A stretch of 64,000 nucleotides of DNA from assembly GCF_021295395.1 (NCBI RefSeq), contig NZ_JAIWOU010000001.1, forward strand, positions 2,113,001-2,177,000, read 5' to 3'. The DNA comes from Komagataeibacter sp. FNDCR2. Its GTDB lineage: Bacteria; Pseudomonadota; Alphaproteobacteria; Acetobacterales; Acetobacteraceae. The position numbers were made by a program, and so were the translations under genes. Below the pieces are notes generated by a model. It was not told the origin of the DNA, did not search any database, and saw nothing but the letters and a program-made list of their open reading frames with translations. Each line of letters begins with the position of its first letter. Position 1 is the stretch's first letter. Shown here one piece after another: positions 19,747 through 29,160 of the stretch.

Positions 19747-19778
19747 GCGCCGACCACCGGCAGGGAAAAGGGGAAGGG

Positions 19779-20549
19779 ATGCGGGTTCTCGTTCTGGGCG
19801 GCACGACGGAGGCCCGCATGCTGTACGGCCTGCTGGAAGGGCAGATGGCGCGCTTTGAAGTCACGGTCTCGCTGGCCGGGGCCACGCGCGCGCCGGTCCT
19901 GCCCGCGCTGGAGGTCCGCATCGGCGGGTTTGGCGGCGTGGAGGGCCTGCGGGCGTGGCTGGTGGCGCACCGCATCGACGCCGTGGTGGACGCGACGCAT
20001 CCCTTCGCCGTACAGATGAGCGGCAATGCGGTACAGGCCTGCGCGCAGGCGGGTGTCTGCCTGCTGCGGGTGGAGCGCCCGGGCTGGACGCCGGTGGCGG
20101 GCGACCGCTGGACCATCGTGCCCGACATGGCGGCCGCGGCCCGCGCGCTGGGCACGACCCCGCGCCGCGTGCTGCTGACGGTGGGGCGCAAGGATCTGCT
20201 GCCGTTCCGGGATGCGGGGCCACATGACTGGCTGCTGCGCAGCGTGGACCGGCCCGACGCCAGCCTGCTGCCGCCCGGCGCGCGGGTGGTGCAGGCGCGC
20301 GGCCCCTTTGACGCGGCAGCGGAGGAAACCCTGCTGCGCACCGGGCGGATCGGGGTGATCGTGACCAAGAATTCCGGCGGCACCGCAACAGCGGGCAAGC
20401 TGGCCGCAGCCCGCGCGCTGGGGGTGGAGGTGATCATGGTGGCCCGCCCCCCGGTCGCACCCGCCGCCGTGGTGCCCGACGCGCTGGCCGCCATGGCGTG
20501 GCTGGAGCGGCTTTACGCGCACGGGGCATCCACCCGGCGGGAAGTGTAA
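19779..20549 (+). CDS. cobK: Precorrin-6A reductase
   Basis: Protein of 256 residues. It has the NADPH-binding start VLVLGGTTEARMLYGLL, then AVVDATHPFAVQMS, VGRKDLLPFRDAGPHDWLLR, and GVIVTKNSGGTATAGKL, all typical of CobK. It reduces precorrin-6A to precorrin-6B. The start at 19779 is preceded by GGGAAGGG. It is on the plus strand between cobJ and cobL, which are both minus-strand, and overlaps the cobJ 3' end by 37 bases tail to tail. Confidence 0.95.
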   Translation: MRVLVLGGTTEARMLYGLLEGQMARFEVTVSLAGATRAPVLPALEVRIGGFGGVEGLRAWLVAHRIDAVVDATHPFAVQMSGNAVQACAQAGVCLLRVERPGWTPVAGDRWTIVPDMAAAARALGTTPRRVLLTVGRKDLLPFRDAGPHDWLLRSVDRPDASLLPPGARVVQARGPFDAAAEETLLRTGRIGVIVTKNSGGTATAGKLAAARALGVEVIMVARPPVAPAAVVPDALAAMAWLERLYAHGASTRREV

Positions 20550-21286
20550 AGCCATTTTTCCCCATCCGCCCGGGTGATGACATGGGTCAGCGGGCAGCCG
20601 ATCAGAACCAGCGTGCTCATATCCACCTGTTCGGGGTCGGCATGGGTGATGTCGGTCAGGATGACCCGCTCATCCACCCGCCCGATGGCGCGGGCGAAGG
20701 CGACCGGCACCGTGCCGGGCAGGATGGTGCGCAACAGGTCGAAGGCTTCCCCCAACTGGTCCGGGCGCGCTTTCGAACGCGGGTTGTACAGCGCGATCAC
20801 CAGCCCCGCCCGTGCCGCGGCCGCCAGCCTGCGATGGACCACTTCACGCGGCTTGAGGTTGTCGGACAGGGAAATGACGCAGAAATCCCCCCCCAGCGGC
20901 GCGCCCAGACGGGCGGCGGCGGCCAGCACGGCGGAAACGCCGGGAATGACCGTGACATCCACTTCGCGCCATGCGGCGGGGCCATGGTCAATCGCCTCGA
21001 ACACCGCGCTGGCCATGCCGAATACGCCCGCGTCCCCGCCGGATACGACCGCCACGCTCCGCCCCGCCAGCGCCAGTTCCACCGCATGGCGGGCGCGCTC
21101 GATCTCCACGCGGTTGTCACTGGCATGGCGCACCACGTCCGGACCCGCCTCGACACGGGCGACATAGGGGGCGTAACCGATCAGGTCGGTCGCCTGCGCC
21201 AGCGCCATGGCGGCCTGCGGGGTCAACTGGTCCACGTTGCCGGGGCCAAGCCCGACGATGAAGATACGGCCCGTGCCGGCGGTCAT
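20513..21286 (-). CDS. cobJ: Precorrin-3B C17-methyltransferase
   Basis: Protein of 257 residues. Family motifs are IFIVGLGPGNVDQLTPQA, DLIGYAPYV, VAVVSGGDAGVFGMASAV, FCVISLSDNLKPREVV and LVIALYNPRSKARPDQL. It methylates C17 and contracts the ring. The start overlaps the cobI stop by four bases (ATGA). Its last 37 bases lie opposite the end of cobK. Confidence 0.96.
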   Translation of the reverse strand: MTAGTGRIFIVGLGPGNVDQLTPQAAMALAQATDLIGYAPYVARVEAGPDVVRHASDNRVEIERARHAVELALAGRSVAVVSGGDAGVFGMASAVFEAIDHGPAAWREVDVTVIPGVSAVLAAAARLGAPLGGDFCVISLSDNLKPREVVHRRLAAAARAGLVIALYNPRSKARPDQLGEAFDLLRTILPGTVPVAFARAIGRVDERVILTDITHADPEQVDMSTLVLIGCPLTHVITRADGEKWLYTSRRVDAPCA

Positions 21287-22008
21287 CGTGCCGCCTCCCG
21301 GCCGGGGACGAGGATGATGGAGAAATAGGGGGCTGGCCCCTTCATGTCCGTCAGCTTCATGCAGCGCTGCTGCGGCTGTGTCGCGCGTTCGACATAGATC
21401 GCCCGCTCCTCGCGCCCGGCACGGCGCAGGGCGGTGCGCACTTTTTCAAGGTTGCGGCCCAGCTTCATGATGACGGCGGCATCCGCCTGCTCCAGCCGTG
21501 TGGTCAGGGTGTCCTCATCCAGCGTGCCGGGAATGACGCTCAGCACGTCATCCCCATGCACCATGGGGCGCTGCGCGGCGGACCAGCAGCCCGCCATGGC
21601 GGTAATGCCCGGTACCACCGTGCAGGTGAAACGCGGGTGCAGGCGGTCGAAAACATACATGGCCGAGCCGAACAGGAACGGATCCCCCTCGCACAGCAGG
21701 GCGACATCCCGCCCGGCCAGCAGATGGGTTGCGACATGTTCGGCGCACTCGTCGTAAAACGCGGCCATGCGGACCAGATAGGCGGGATCGCATAGCGGGA
21801 CTTCCGTGGTGAACGGATAGGCGAAGCGCAGCCCCACCGCGTGGGGGGAGAGCATGTCCCCCGCGATCTGGCGGGCATGGCCGGGCCGGTCGTGGCGGCA
21901 GAACCACGCCGCCACCGTCGCTTCACGCAGCAGGCGCGCGGCCTTTACGGTCATGAGTTCGGGATCCCCCGGCCCCATGCCGAGGATGGACAGGTGGCCG
22001 GGTGTCAT
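21283..22008 (-). CDS. cobI: Precorrin-2 C20-methyltransferase
   Basis: Protein of 241 residues. It has LSILGMGPGDPELMTVKAA, VALLCEGDPFLFGSAMYV (SAM-binding loop) and VVPGITAMAGCWSAAQ, as in CobI. It methylates precorrin-2 at C20. The start and stop overlap neighbouring genes cobH and cobJ by four bases each, continuing the coupled cobG-cobH-cobI-cobJ series. Confidence 0.95.
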   Translation of the reverse strand: MTPGHLSILGMGPGDPELMTVKAARLLREATVAAWFCRHDRPGHARQIAGDMLSPHAVGLRFAYPFTTEVPLCDPAYLVRMAAFYDECAEHVATHLLAGRDVALLCEGDPFLFGSAMYVFDRLHPRFTCTVVPGITAMAGCWSAAQRPMVHGDDVLSVIPGTLDEDTLTTRLEQADAAVIMKLGRNLEKVRTALRRAGREERAIYVERATQPQQRCMKLTDMKGPAPYFSIILVPGREAAR

Positions 22009-22646
22009 TCCGCCTCGCTCGCCAGCGCGTTGACGGTGGCCGCCGCCATGGCGCTGCCCCCCAGCCGCCCCCGCACAATGATGAAGGGCAGGTCACCGAA
22101 CGCGGCAAGTGCTTCCTTGGATTCAGCAGCCCCCACGAAGCCCACCGGCATGCCGATCACCGCCGCCGGGCGCGGCGCGCCCGCGCGGATCAGTTCCAGC
22201 AGGTGGAACAGCGCCGTGGGCGCGTTGCCGATGGCGACGACCGCCCCCGCCAGATCATCGCCCCACAGATCCATGGCCGCCGCCGAACGGGTATTGCCGA
22301 TTACCCTGGCGATGTCGGGCGTGCGCGGGTCGCGCAGGGTGCAGATGACCGGGTTGTCGGCAGGCAGGCGCGCGCGGGTGACGCCATGGGCGACCATGTT
22401 CGCATCGCACAGCACCGGCCGCCCGGCCACAAGGGCGGCGCGCGCGCTGGTGACGAAATCGGGCGACATGTGGATGGCCTTCGTCACATCCACCATGCCG
22501 CAGGCATGGATGATGCGTACGACCACGCGCGCTTCCTCGGCGCTCAGTCCGTCCAGATCGGCTTCGGCGCGGATAATGGCGAAGGAACGGGCATAGATCG
22601 CCGCCCCGTCATGGATGTAGTCGTACGGTTCCGTTTGCGCGGTCAT
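22005..22646 (-). CDS. cobH: Precorrin-8X methylmutase
   Basis: Protein of 213 residues. Seen: YIHDGAAIYARSFAIIRAEA, VVRIIHACGMVDVTKAIHMS (the histidine in RIIHACGM is the catalytic one), DANMVAHGVTRARLPADN and AVIGMPVGFVGAAESKEAL. It moves the methyl group from C11 to C12 to give hydrogenobyrinate. The start at 22646 overlaps the cobG stop (ATGA). Confidence 0.96.
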   Translation of the reverse strand: MTAQTEPYDYIHDGAAIYARSFAIIRAEADLDGLSAEEARVVVRIIHACGMVDVTKAIHMSPDFVTSARAALVAGRPVLCDANMVAHGVTRARLPADNPVICTLRDPRTPDIARVIGNTRSAAAMDLWGDDLAGAVVAIGNAPTALFHLLELIRAGAPRPAAVIGMPVGFVGAAESKEALAAFGDLPFIIVRGRLGGSAMAAATVNALASEAE

Positions 22647-23878
22647 GCCGGTCCAGTTCTCCCGTTCCGTGGCGTGGTGTCCTGATGCTGCGGGGTCCAG
22701 CCCCGCACGATCGGATGTATCTGTGCCAGTGAAAGCCCGATGTCTACAGGCGTATCGTCCGCCCGGCCATGCGGGCACAGGGCATAGCCCTGCGCCTGCG
22801 CCACCAGCGTGATGTCGGCGCGCGCCGGGTGGGCGCATCCCTTGGTGCAGCCCGAAACATGCAGGCTGACCCCATCGGGCAGGTCGGGCGCCAGATCCAT
22901 CGCGTCCGCCACCACGTCGCGTGCGGCGCATGCGCAGCCCCGCGCGCCGATGCACGCCCATACGCGCAGGCGCGGGTCGTCCGCGCGGGTGATGAGGGCG
23001 TCAACGGGGGGTGGGGCCGCGCAGTCTTCCAGCACGACCGTGCGCCACGGGCCGATGCGCATATGCCCGTTGCCCGCGCTGTCGGCCCATCGCGCCACGG
23101 CTTCGAGCACGCTGGCGTCGATCGGGCCGGGGGGCAGGACCGCGCCCATGGCGTGGCCGGGCAGGGGACCGGCCAGCGGGGGCGCATGCGGGCCTGTGGC
23201 CGGGGCGGGACGGGTGGCGTCCAGCAGCCCGGCGCGGGCGAAGGCCGCGCGTGCCCGCGCCGGATCGCGCACGGTGCGCGCCGGGGGTTCCATGGCCGCG
23301 AGCGCATGGGCCAGCGACAGGACGATGGCGGCGACTTCCGCGCCCGCGCAGGAACAGGCCCGATCCCCACACGCCACCAGCCAGCCGCCGCCCTCGGCCC
23401 GCGCCACGATATCCGCCCGCAGCGTGCCCGCCGGGACATACCCGCCGCAATCGACCGCGATCAGGAACTTGGCGGGCAGGCCGCGTAACGTATCGGCGCC
23501 GGCAAGGGCGGCATCCAGCGCGCGGATGACATCTGGCGCGTCCGGCGCGGCCTGTGGGTCGATCCCGGCCAGAGGGGAGAGCAGCAGGCCACGCCGCGCC
23601 TCGGTCGCGGCATCTGCGCTGGCCAGCCCGGCATTGCCCATGTCGCGGGCGAAGGCGCGCGCGCTGTCGGGGGTCAGGCCGCGCAGTTGCAGGTTGCCCC
23701 GGCTGGTCAGTTCGATCAGCCCGTTGCCATACTGGCGGGCCGCCCGTGCGATGTGGCGGGCCTGCGCGGTGGACAGGCGGCCCAGCGGCGGGCGCACGCG
23801 CACCAGCCAGCCATCGGCGGCCTCCATGGGGGTGTGCAGGCCGGGGCACCAGCCGCGTATGCCGGGGGGTACGGTCAT
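22643..23878 (-). CDS. cobG: Precorrin-3B synthase (O2-dependent)
   Basis: Protein of 411 residues of the sulfite/nitrite-reductase-like family. The N-terminal half has GLIELTSRGNLQLRGL, the ferredoxin-like repeat. The C-terminal half contains cysteine groups CIGARGCACAARDVV and VSGCTKGCAHP for the 4Fe-4S cluster. CobG uses O2 to hydroxylate precorrin-3A and form the lactone before ring contraction. Its presence marks the aerobic route. It overlaps cobN and cobH by four bases on either side. Confidence 0.94.
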   Translation of the reverse strand: MTVPPGIRGWCPGLHTPMEAADGWLVRVRPPLGRLSTAQARHIARAARQYGNGLIELTSRGNLQLRGLTPDSARAFARDMGNAGLASADAATEARRGLLLSPLAGIDPQAAPDAPDVIRALDAALAGADTLRGLPAKFLIAVDCGGYVPAGTLRADIVARAEGGGWLVACGDRACSCAGAEVAAIVLSLAHALAAMEPPARTVRDPARARAAFARAGLLDATRPAPATGPHAPPLAGPLPGHAMGAVLPPGPIDASVLEAVARWADSAGNGHMRIGPWRTVVLEDCAAPPPVDALITRADDPRLRVWACIGARGCACAARDVVADAMDLAPDLPDGVSLHVSGCTKGCAHPARADITLVAQAQGYALCPHGRADDTPVDIGLSLAQIHPIVRGWTPQHQDTTPRNGRTGPA

Positions 23879-26800
23879 GGCGCGGGGTCAAGCAGCAGGG
23901 CGGCGCTGTTGCTGCGCGGCCGCCACAGGTCGCGCCGCATGGCGTCGGCCAGCAGGCGGCGGATGGCGGCGTGGGCGTCGGGATTGGTTTCGCGCATGAA
24001 GGCATCCATTTCCGGGTCATCAAGCAGGGCGGCGAAGGTCAGGTCGAACTGCCGGTCGAAGCGCGCGGGCACGGTCGCGGCAAAGCCATGCAGCGCCGCC
24101 ATGCCGCGCGCGATCTCGGCCGTGCCGCGATAGCCGTGGCGGCGCATGCCCGCAAGCCATGCCGGGTTGGCCAGCCGCCCGCGCACCACCCGGGCCACTT
24201 CCTGCGCCGTGGCGCGCAGGCGCGGGGTTTCGGGGCGGGAAGTATCGCCATGCAGCAGGCGGGGCGCATTGCCCAGCATGTCCGCCGCCGCCGCCATGCC
24301 GCCTTCATGCGTGGCCATGTCGGCGCTTTCGAGAATATCGGTTTCGGCATGGTCCTGCACATGCAGCAGCACGCCGGCCTGCGCCATGCGCTGGGCCAGC
24401 GCCTGCGCGTCCTGCCCGCCTTCGCGCCCGCCGCCATAGGTCCATGCCGAACCGTCCAGCCATGCCTGCCCCAGTTCGGCGGGCGTGCGCCACGCGCCAC
24501 TGGCCAGCGGGTCTTCCACGCCGGTGCCGTAGGCGCCGGGGGCCGCGCCAAACATGCGCGCGGTCGCGGCGCGGCGGGCTTCGGCCTGTAGCCCGGCGGT
24601 GCTGGCGGCCAGCGGGTTGAGGTCGGGCGCTTCGAAATCACGTTCGGCCACGGCCTGCACCGCCTGTTCGAACAGGGCGATCTGGCCGGGGAATGCATCA
24701 CGGAACAGGCCGGACAGGCGCAGCGTCACATCCACGCGCGGGCGGCCCAGCTCGGCCATGGGAATGATCGTGATGCCGCTGACCCGGCCCGATGCGCCAT
24801 CCCATACCGGGCGCACCCCCATGAGCAGCAGGGCCAGGGCCAGATCCTCGCCCCCCGTGCGCAGGCTGGCCGATCCCCACAGGTCGATGACAAGGCTGCG
24901 CAGCGGCTCGCCCTGATCCTGCAGATGCCCCTCCAGCAGCACGGCCGCCGTGCGTTCGGCCAGTACCAGCGCCGAACGGGTGGGAATGGCGCGCGGATCC
25001 GTGGCGTACAGGTTGCGCCCGGTGGGCAGCACGTCGGCGCGGCCGCGCGTGGGCGCGCCCGCCGGACCCGCGGGAATGAACCGGCCATCAAGGGCCGCGA
25101 GCAGCGCATGGCGTTCCGCCCCGCCGCATTCATGCAGGCGGGTGGCGATCGCGTCGGGCGCGACGCCGCCGCACGAGCGCGCGATGGCCCGCGCCAGTTC
25201 GCCCGCGCGCGGGGGCGGGTGGCCAAACACATGCAGCCCGTCGCGGATCTGCAGATCCTTGACATCACACAGATAGGCATCGAGCCGGGCGAGGGCCTCG
25301 TCCTCGTCATCGGTGCGGGTCATGCCGCTTTCGCCCAGCAGGCCGATACTGTCGGCGCGTTGCAGGATCTCGCCGCGCAGGATCGCCCCGCGCCTGCGGT
25401 CCAGGCCGTCGGCGGCGGCATATTCATCAATCAGGCGTTCCAGTTCGCCCGTATCCGCCCCGGATGTCCCGGCGGGCACGATGGGGGGCGTCATGTGGCC
25501 GATGGTGACCGCCCCCAGCCTGCGCCGCGCTGCGCAGGCCTCACCGGGATTGTTGACGATAAACGGGTAGATCACCGGCAGCCCGCCCACCAGAACCGAT
25601 GGCCAGCATGTGGCGGAGGGGGCCGCCGCCTTGCCGGGCAGCCATTCCAGCGTGCCATGTGTGCCCAGATGTACCATGGCGTGCAGACCGGCGTCATGGC
25701 GCAACCACAGGTAGAAGGCGACATAGGCATGCCGGGGTGGGGTGTCGGGATCATGGTACCCGGCATGGCGGTCGCCGGTTGCGCCACGGTCGGGCTGGAG
25801 CGCCATCAGGACATGCCCCGCCCGCAGGTGGCGCAGGTGGAACTGGCCGCCCATGCATGCTGGGTCGTCTTCCGGCGCGCCCCAGCAGGCGGCCAGTGCA
25901 TCCCGCAGGTGCGTGGGCAGCGCGTCCAGCCACTGGCGATAGGTGGCCACGGACACGAAGGGGCGCGCGGGCGCGCGGACCAGTGCATGGGCAAGCTGTT
26001 CCGCGTTGGGGAGGGGGGACGCACCCGTGTCGTACCCCGCCCCGCGCAGCAGGTGGAGGATGTGTTCAAGGCTTGCGAAACTGTCCAGCCCCACGGCATG
26101 GGCGGCCTGCCCGGTGGGCACGCCCTGCGCGCCGGGATAGTCGGACAGGATGATGCCGACCCGCCGCGCGGCGGGCGCGGTATGCCCCAGCCGCGCCCAT
26201 CCCGCCGCGCGGGCGCAGGTCAGTTCTATGCCGGGGGCGTAGGGCGCATGGCGGGGCGGCAGGTCGGGGGCCGTTTCCTCCTTGAAGGAGATGGGGCAGG
26301 CGGGAATGCGGCCATCGAGTTCGGGCAGCACCACCTGCATCGCCAGATCCGCCTGCGACAGTCCGCGCGTGCTGTCGCGCCATGTCGCGTGGGCGATGCC
26401 GGGCTGCTGCGCCTGCAACACGGGCACCCCCGCCAGATCGAGCGGGGAATGGCTGTCCGGCCCGCCTTGCGTGGAAAAGAAGGTGGCGTTGACGATGACA
26501 TCGGGCGGGGCCTGCGCGATCCGCGCCGTCACCACCCGGGCCGAAGCCGGATCCTTGAGCGACGTGACATAAAGCAGGTCCGCCCCGATGCCCTGGCGCG
26601 CCAGTCCGGTGGCCAGCGCCGTAATGGGGGCGATGTCACCGGCCAGCAGGTGCGCGCGGTAGAACACCACCATCGCGCGCAGGGGCAGGGCGGGGTCCGC
26701 CGCGTGCAGCAGGTCCGCCGCGGGAAGTTCCACGGGCTGGACGCCGTCATCCGCCCCGCGCCCGGCCAGATGCGCCATGAGCCGCAGGGCGGTGGCCATG

Positions 26801-27246
26801 TTCGCACTCCCGCCCGTGCGCAGCAGGCGCTCAAGCCGGGCGAGCAGGTCGTCCGCCACGGTGGACAGCCGGGCAAGGCGGGGGTCGTCACGCCCGTCAC
26901 CGGCGACGAAGGCCAGCGCAATCCCGGCCTCCCGGCAGGCGCGGGCCAGTTCCTCCGCCCCGTAGCGCCAGTATTCCACCCCCCCGAGCAGCCGGACCAC
27001 CACGCAGCGCGATTCCATGATGGTGCCGGCTACGTACAGGTCGATGGACATGGGATGCAGCAGTCGCGACAGGCTGGCGGTGCGCAGGCTCGCGCCGGGG
27101 GCGGCCTGTGCCCCATGCGCGGCGTTCAGGCACAGCAGGTCGCTGTCCGAAAAGGACAGGAACACGATATCCGCCGGGGCATGCCCCAGATCTTCCGCCT
27201 GATCGCCGTCATCCAGCGTGCGCACCTCACGTGCCAGCAGATGCAT
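23875..27246 (-). CDS. cobN: Cobaltochelatase large subunit CobN
   Basis: Protein of 1123 residues, in the range of CobN. Seen: MVVFYRAHLLAGDIAPITAL near the first third, DVIVNATFFSTQGGPDSHSP-like region, MVHLGTHGTLEWLPGKAAA in the middle (the characteristic HLGTHGTLEWLPGK motif), and YRGTAEIARGMAALHGFAA close to the C-terminus. CobN, with CobS and CobT, inserts cobalt into hydrogenobyrinate a,c-diamide at the cost of ATP. cobS and cobT are not in this window. cobN follows cobW by 36 bases and overlaps cobG. Confidence 0.97.
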   Translation of the reverse strand: MHLLAREVRTLDDGDQAEDLGHAPADIVFLSFSDSDLLCLNAAHGAQAAPGASLRTASLSRLLHPMSIDLYVAGTIMESRCVVVRLLGGVEYWRYGAEELARACREAGIALAFVAGDGRDDPRLARLSTVADDLLARLERLLRTGGSANMATALRLMAHLAGRGADDGVQPVELPAADLLHAADPALPLRAMVVFYRAHLLAGDIAPITALATGLARQGIGADLLYVTSLKDPASARVVTARIAQAPPDVIVNATFFSTQGGPDSHSPLDLAGVPVLQAQQPGIAHATWRDSTRGLSQADLAMQVVLPELDGRIPACPISFKEETAPDLPPRHAPYAPGIELTCARAAGWARLGHTAPAARRVGIILSDYPGAQGVPTGQAAHAVGLDSFASLEHILHLLRGAGYDTGASPLPNAEQLAHALVRAPARPFVSVATYRQWLDALPTHLRDALAACWGAPEDDPACMGGQFHLRHLRAGHVLMALQPDRGATGDRHAGYHDPDTPPRHAYVAFYLWLRHDAGLHAMVHLGTHGTLEWLPGKAAAPSATCWPSVLVGGLPVIYPFIVNNPGEACAARRRLGAVTIGHMTPPIVPAGTSGADTGELERLIDEYAAADGLDRRRGAILRGEILQRADSIGLLGESGMTRTDDEDEALARLDAYLCDVKDLQIRDGLHVFGHPPPRAGELARAIARSCGGVAPDAIATRLHECGGAERHALLAALDGRFIPAGPAGAPTRGRADVLPTGRNLYATDPRAIPTRSALVLAERTAAVLLEGHLQDQGEPLRSLVIDLWGSASLRTGGEDLALALLLMGVRPVWDGASGRVSGITIIPMAELGRPRVDVTLRLSGLFRDAFPGQIALFEQAVQAVAERDFEAPDLNPLAASTAGLQAEARRAATARMFGAAPGAYGTGVEDPLASGAWRTPAELGQAWLDGSAWTYGGGREGGQDAQALAQRMAQAGVLLHVQDHAETDILESADMATHEGGMAAAADMLGNAPRLLHGDTSRPETPRLRATAQEVARVVRGRLANPAWLAGMRRHGYRGTAEIARGMAALHGFAATVPARFDRQFDLTFAALLDDPEMDAFMRETNPDAHAAIRRLLADAMRRDLWRPRSNSAALLLDPAP

Positions 27247-27282
27247 GGTGGCTACCCCGTTTCGCTGCCGCTTCCCCGCGCT

Positions 27283-28335
27283 TTACGCCTGCGCCAGCGC
27301 GGCCGCAATGGCGGCGTGGTCCATGCCCTTGCACCCGATCACCACCAGGTCGCCCGTGCGCGGCGCATCCTTGGCGAGGGGACGGTCGAACTGGTGGCGG
27401 AAGCGGCTGCCCACGCCCTGTACCGCCAGCCGCATCGGCTTGCCGCGCACGGTGGCGTACCCCTTCATGCGCAGGATGTCGTGCTGTTCGGCCAGCGCCT
27501 TCAGGCGGTCGATGAAGCCCTCCACGCTGTCCTGTTCGGGAAGGGGAAGGACGAAGCTTTCAAAATCATCATGTTCATGTTCGCCGCCTTCCGCATCATG
27601 GTGGGAAGGGCGCGCGGCCAGGTCATCTTCCGCCGCCGCGTCAAGGCCGAGCAGGATGGCCGGATCCACCTGCCCGTCGGTCGCGCGCACGATCTTGACG
27701 GCGCGCGGCACCTCGGCGCGGATGGCGGTCTCCACCGTGTCGGCCTGCGCGGGGGTCAGCAGGTCCGACTTGTTCAGCACGATCAGGTCGGCGCACAGAA
27801 GTTGGTCCTCATACACTTCGGCCAGCGGGTTGTCGTGGTCGAGGGAGGGATCCGCCGCCTGCTGGCGCGCGACCTCCGCCGGGTCATCGGCAAAGCGGCC
27901 ACCGGCCACGGCGGGACCGTCCACCACCGTCACCACGCCATCCACCGTCATGCGGGTGCGGATGGTGGGCCAGCCGAACGCCTTGAGCAGCGGCTTGGGC
28001 AGCGCCAGCCCCGATGTCTCGATCACGATATGGTCGGGTGGGGTCGGGCGGTCGAGCAGGGCTTCCATGGTGGGCAGGAAGTCGTCCGCCACGGTGCAGC
28101 ACAGGCAGCCATTGGTCAGTTCGACAATATCGTCATCACCGCAGCCTTCGATGCCACAGGCGCGCAGCGTGTCGCCATCAATGCCCAGCGTGCCGAATTC
28201 GTTCACGACAATGGCGATGCGCCTGCCCCGGGCATTGGCCAGCACATGGCGCAGCAGCGTGGTCTTGCCCGCGCCCAGAAAGCCGGTGATGACGGTAACG
28301 GGCACCTTGGCGCGCGCCGTGGCGGAAGTGTTCAT
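27283..28335 (-). CDS. cobW: CobW-type zinc/cobalt GTPase metallochaperone
   Basis: Protein of 350 residues in the COG0523 family. G1 is TGFLGAGKTTLLRHVL, the metal-binding CxCC motif is in ELTNGCLCCTV, G3-like region is ETSGLALP, and G4 is LNKSDLL. A His/Asp/Glu-rich stretch SHHDAEGGEHEHDD near residue 250 is an additional metal-binding feature. The C-terminal CobW domain contains DILRMKGYATV. CobW is thought to deliver cobalt for cobaltochelatase, and its position directly before cobN supports this. It lies five bases after the DUF1636 gene. The start at 28335 has GGAG upstream. Confidence 0.95.
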   Translation of the reverse strand: MNTSATARAKVPVTVITGFLGAGKTTLLRHVLANARGRRIAIVVNEFGTLGIDGDTLRACGIEGCGDDDIVELTNGCLCCTVADDFLPTMEALLDRPTPPDHIVIETSGLALPKPLLKAFGWPTIRTRMTVDGVVTVVDGPAVAGGRFADDPAEVARQQAADPSLDHDNPLAEVYEDQLLCADLIVLNKSDLLTPAQADTVETAIRAEVPRAVKIVRATDGQVDPAILLGLDAAAEDDLAARPSHHDAEGGEHEHDDFESFVLPLPEQDSVEGFIDRLKALAEQHDILRMKGYATVRGKPMRLAVQGVGSRFRHQFDRPLAKDAPRTGDLVVIGCKGMDHAAIAAALAQA

Positions 28336-28340
28336 GGCGA

Positions 28341-28751
28341 TCAGGCTCCAGAAAAAAGGGAAGCGGGAAAGCGTCCGCGCACCATGTCCGACAGGCTGGC
28401 CGGGCGGCGCGAGGGCATGACGGTACCACTGCGTGACGTGGCGTAGGCGGCGATGTAGGTAAGCAGGTCCGCCGCCTTCTCCGGGCCGAGACCCGCCAGC
28501 AGCCAGCCCCATTTGCCTGGCGTGGCGACCACGGCGGCACAACCGCTGTCACACATGGCCAGGCAGTTGACCGCATGCACCACGATTTCCGGGTTGCCGG
28601 TAGCCAGCGCGGCCAGCGCATCGTGCAACTGGCGGCCCTGCGGGCTGTCCGACGCGGGCAGGCCACGGCGGCAGGTCACGCAGACATGCACATGCACGGG
28701 TGACACGTCCGGTGGCCGTTGCGCTGGCGGCTGTTGCGTGGGTGTGCTCAT
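28341..28751 (-). CDS. DUF1636-type, probably 2Fe-2S thioredoxin-like, protein
   Basis: Protein of 136 residues. Cysteines in VHVCVTCRRG and NCLAMCDSGCAAVV give the arrangement of ferredoxin-like thioredoxin-fold proteins (DUF1636). This family is often found in cobalamin gene clusters near cobW. The function is unproven; an electron-transfer or metal role in cobalamin synthesis is a guess. It is the first gene after the cobalamin riboswitch, with a 172-base leader between, and is followed closely by cobW. The ATG at 28751 has GGAGC immediately upstream, which is an unusually tight spacing. Confidence 0.8.
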   Translation of the reverse strand: MSTPTQQPPAQRPPDVSPVHVHVCVTCRRGLPASDSPQGRQLHDALAALATGNPEIVVHAVNCLAMCDSGCAAVVATPGKWGWLLAGLGPEKAADLLTYIAAYATSRSGTVMPSRRPASLSDMVRGRFPASLFSGA

Positions 28752-28923
28752 GCTCCATGCCCTTTCGCGGCATTGCTGCGCGCAGGCAGCCATACAAGGC
28801 GGGGTGCATGGTGACACGGCGCCACGCCGCGCGGGAACGGCGGGTGGCCCATCGCGTGCCGGGCACCCCGCCAGCCATGCGATCAGATTCGGTTCCGGCC
28901 CGGCCATGATGGTATGGCGCGGC

Positions 28924-29130
28924 GCCTGATGGCAGGTCTCCTGACTTGTGGCGCAGGGGTGAACCCCTCATTCCGGCGGCCTTCCCGGCCCCGGGATCCG
29001 GGACCAGTGACACTACCAGCCCCGTGGCGGGGCGGGCCGGAAAACAGCCACCTACAGTTGCGGGGGCAGTGACGGCCTTGCCCGTGGGCGCACCGTCTTC
29101 CCTATTCTCCCGGTGAAGGGAACCATCAGG
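28924..29130 (-). promoter_or_regulatory. Cobalamin riboswitch
   Basis: Read on the minus strand, the segment contains GTCACTG and GCAACTGTAGGTGG-like core sequence and, near its 3' end, the B12 box AGTCAGGAGACCTGCC (about 28933-28948). GC-rich arms between them match the aptamer's paired stems. It precedes the DUF1636-cobW-cobN series and should lower its expression when adenosylcobalamin is abundant. I could not decide whether control is by termination or by blocking translation. Confidence 0.93.
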
Positions 29131-29160
29131 CGCGGATTTAGACGATTGTGCGCCCCCCTG

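Noticed and set aside
24925-28446. Plus-strand open frame of 1173 codons opposite cobN and cobW
   Set aside because: Shadow of well-recognised minus-strand genes; no motif and no sensible start signal.
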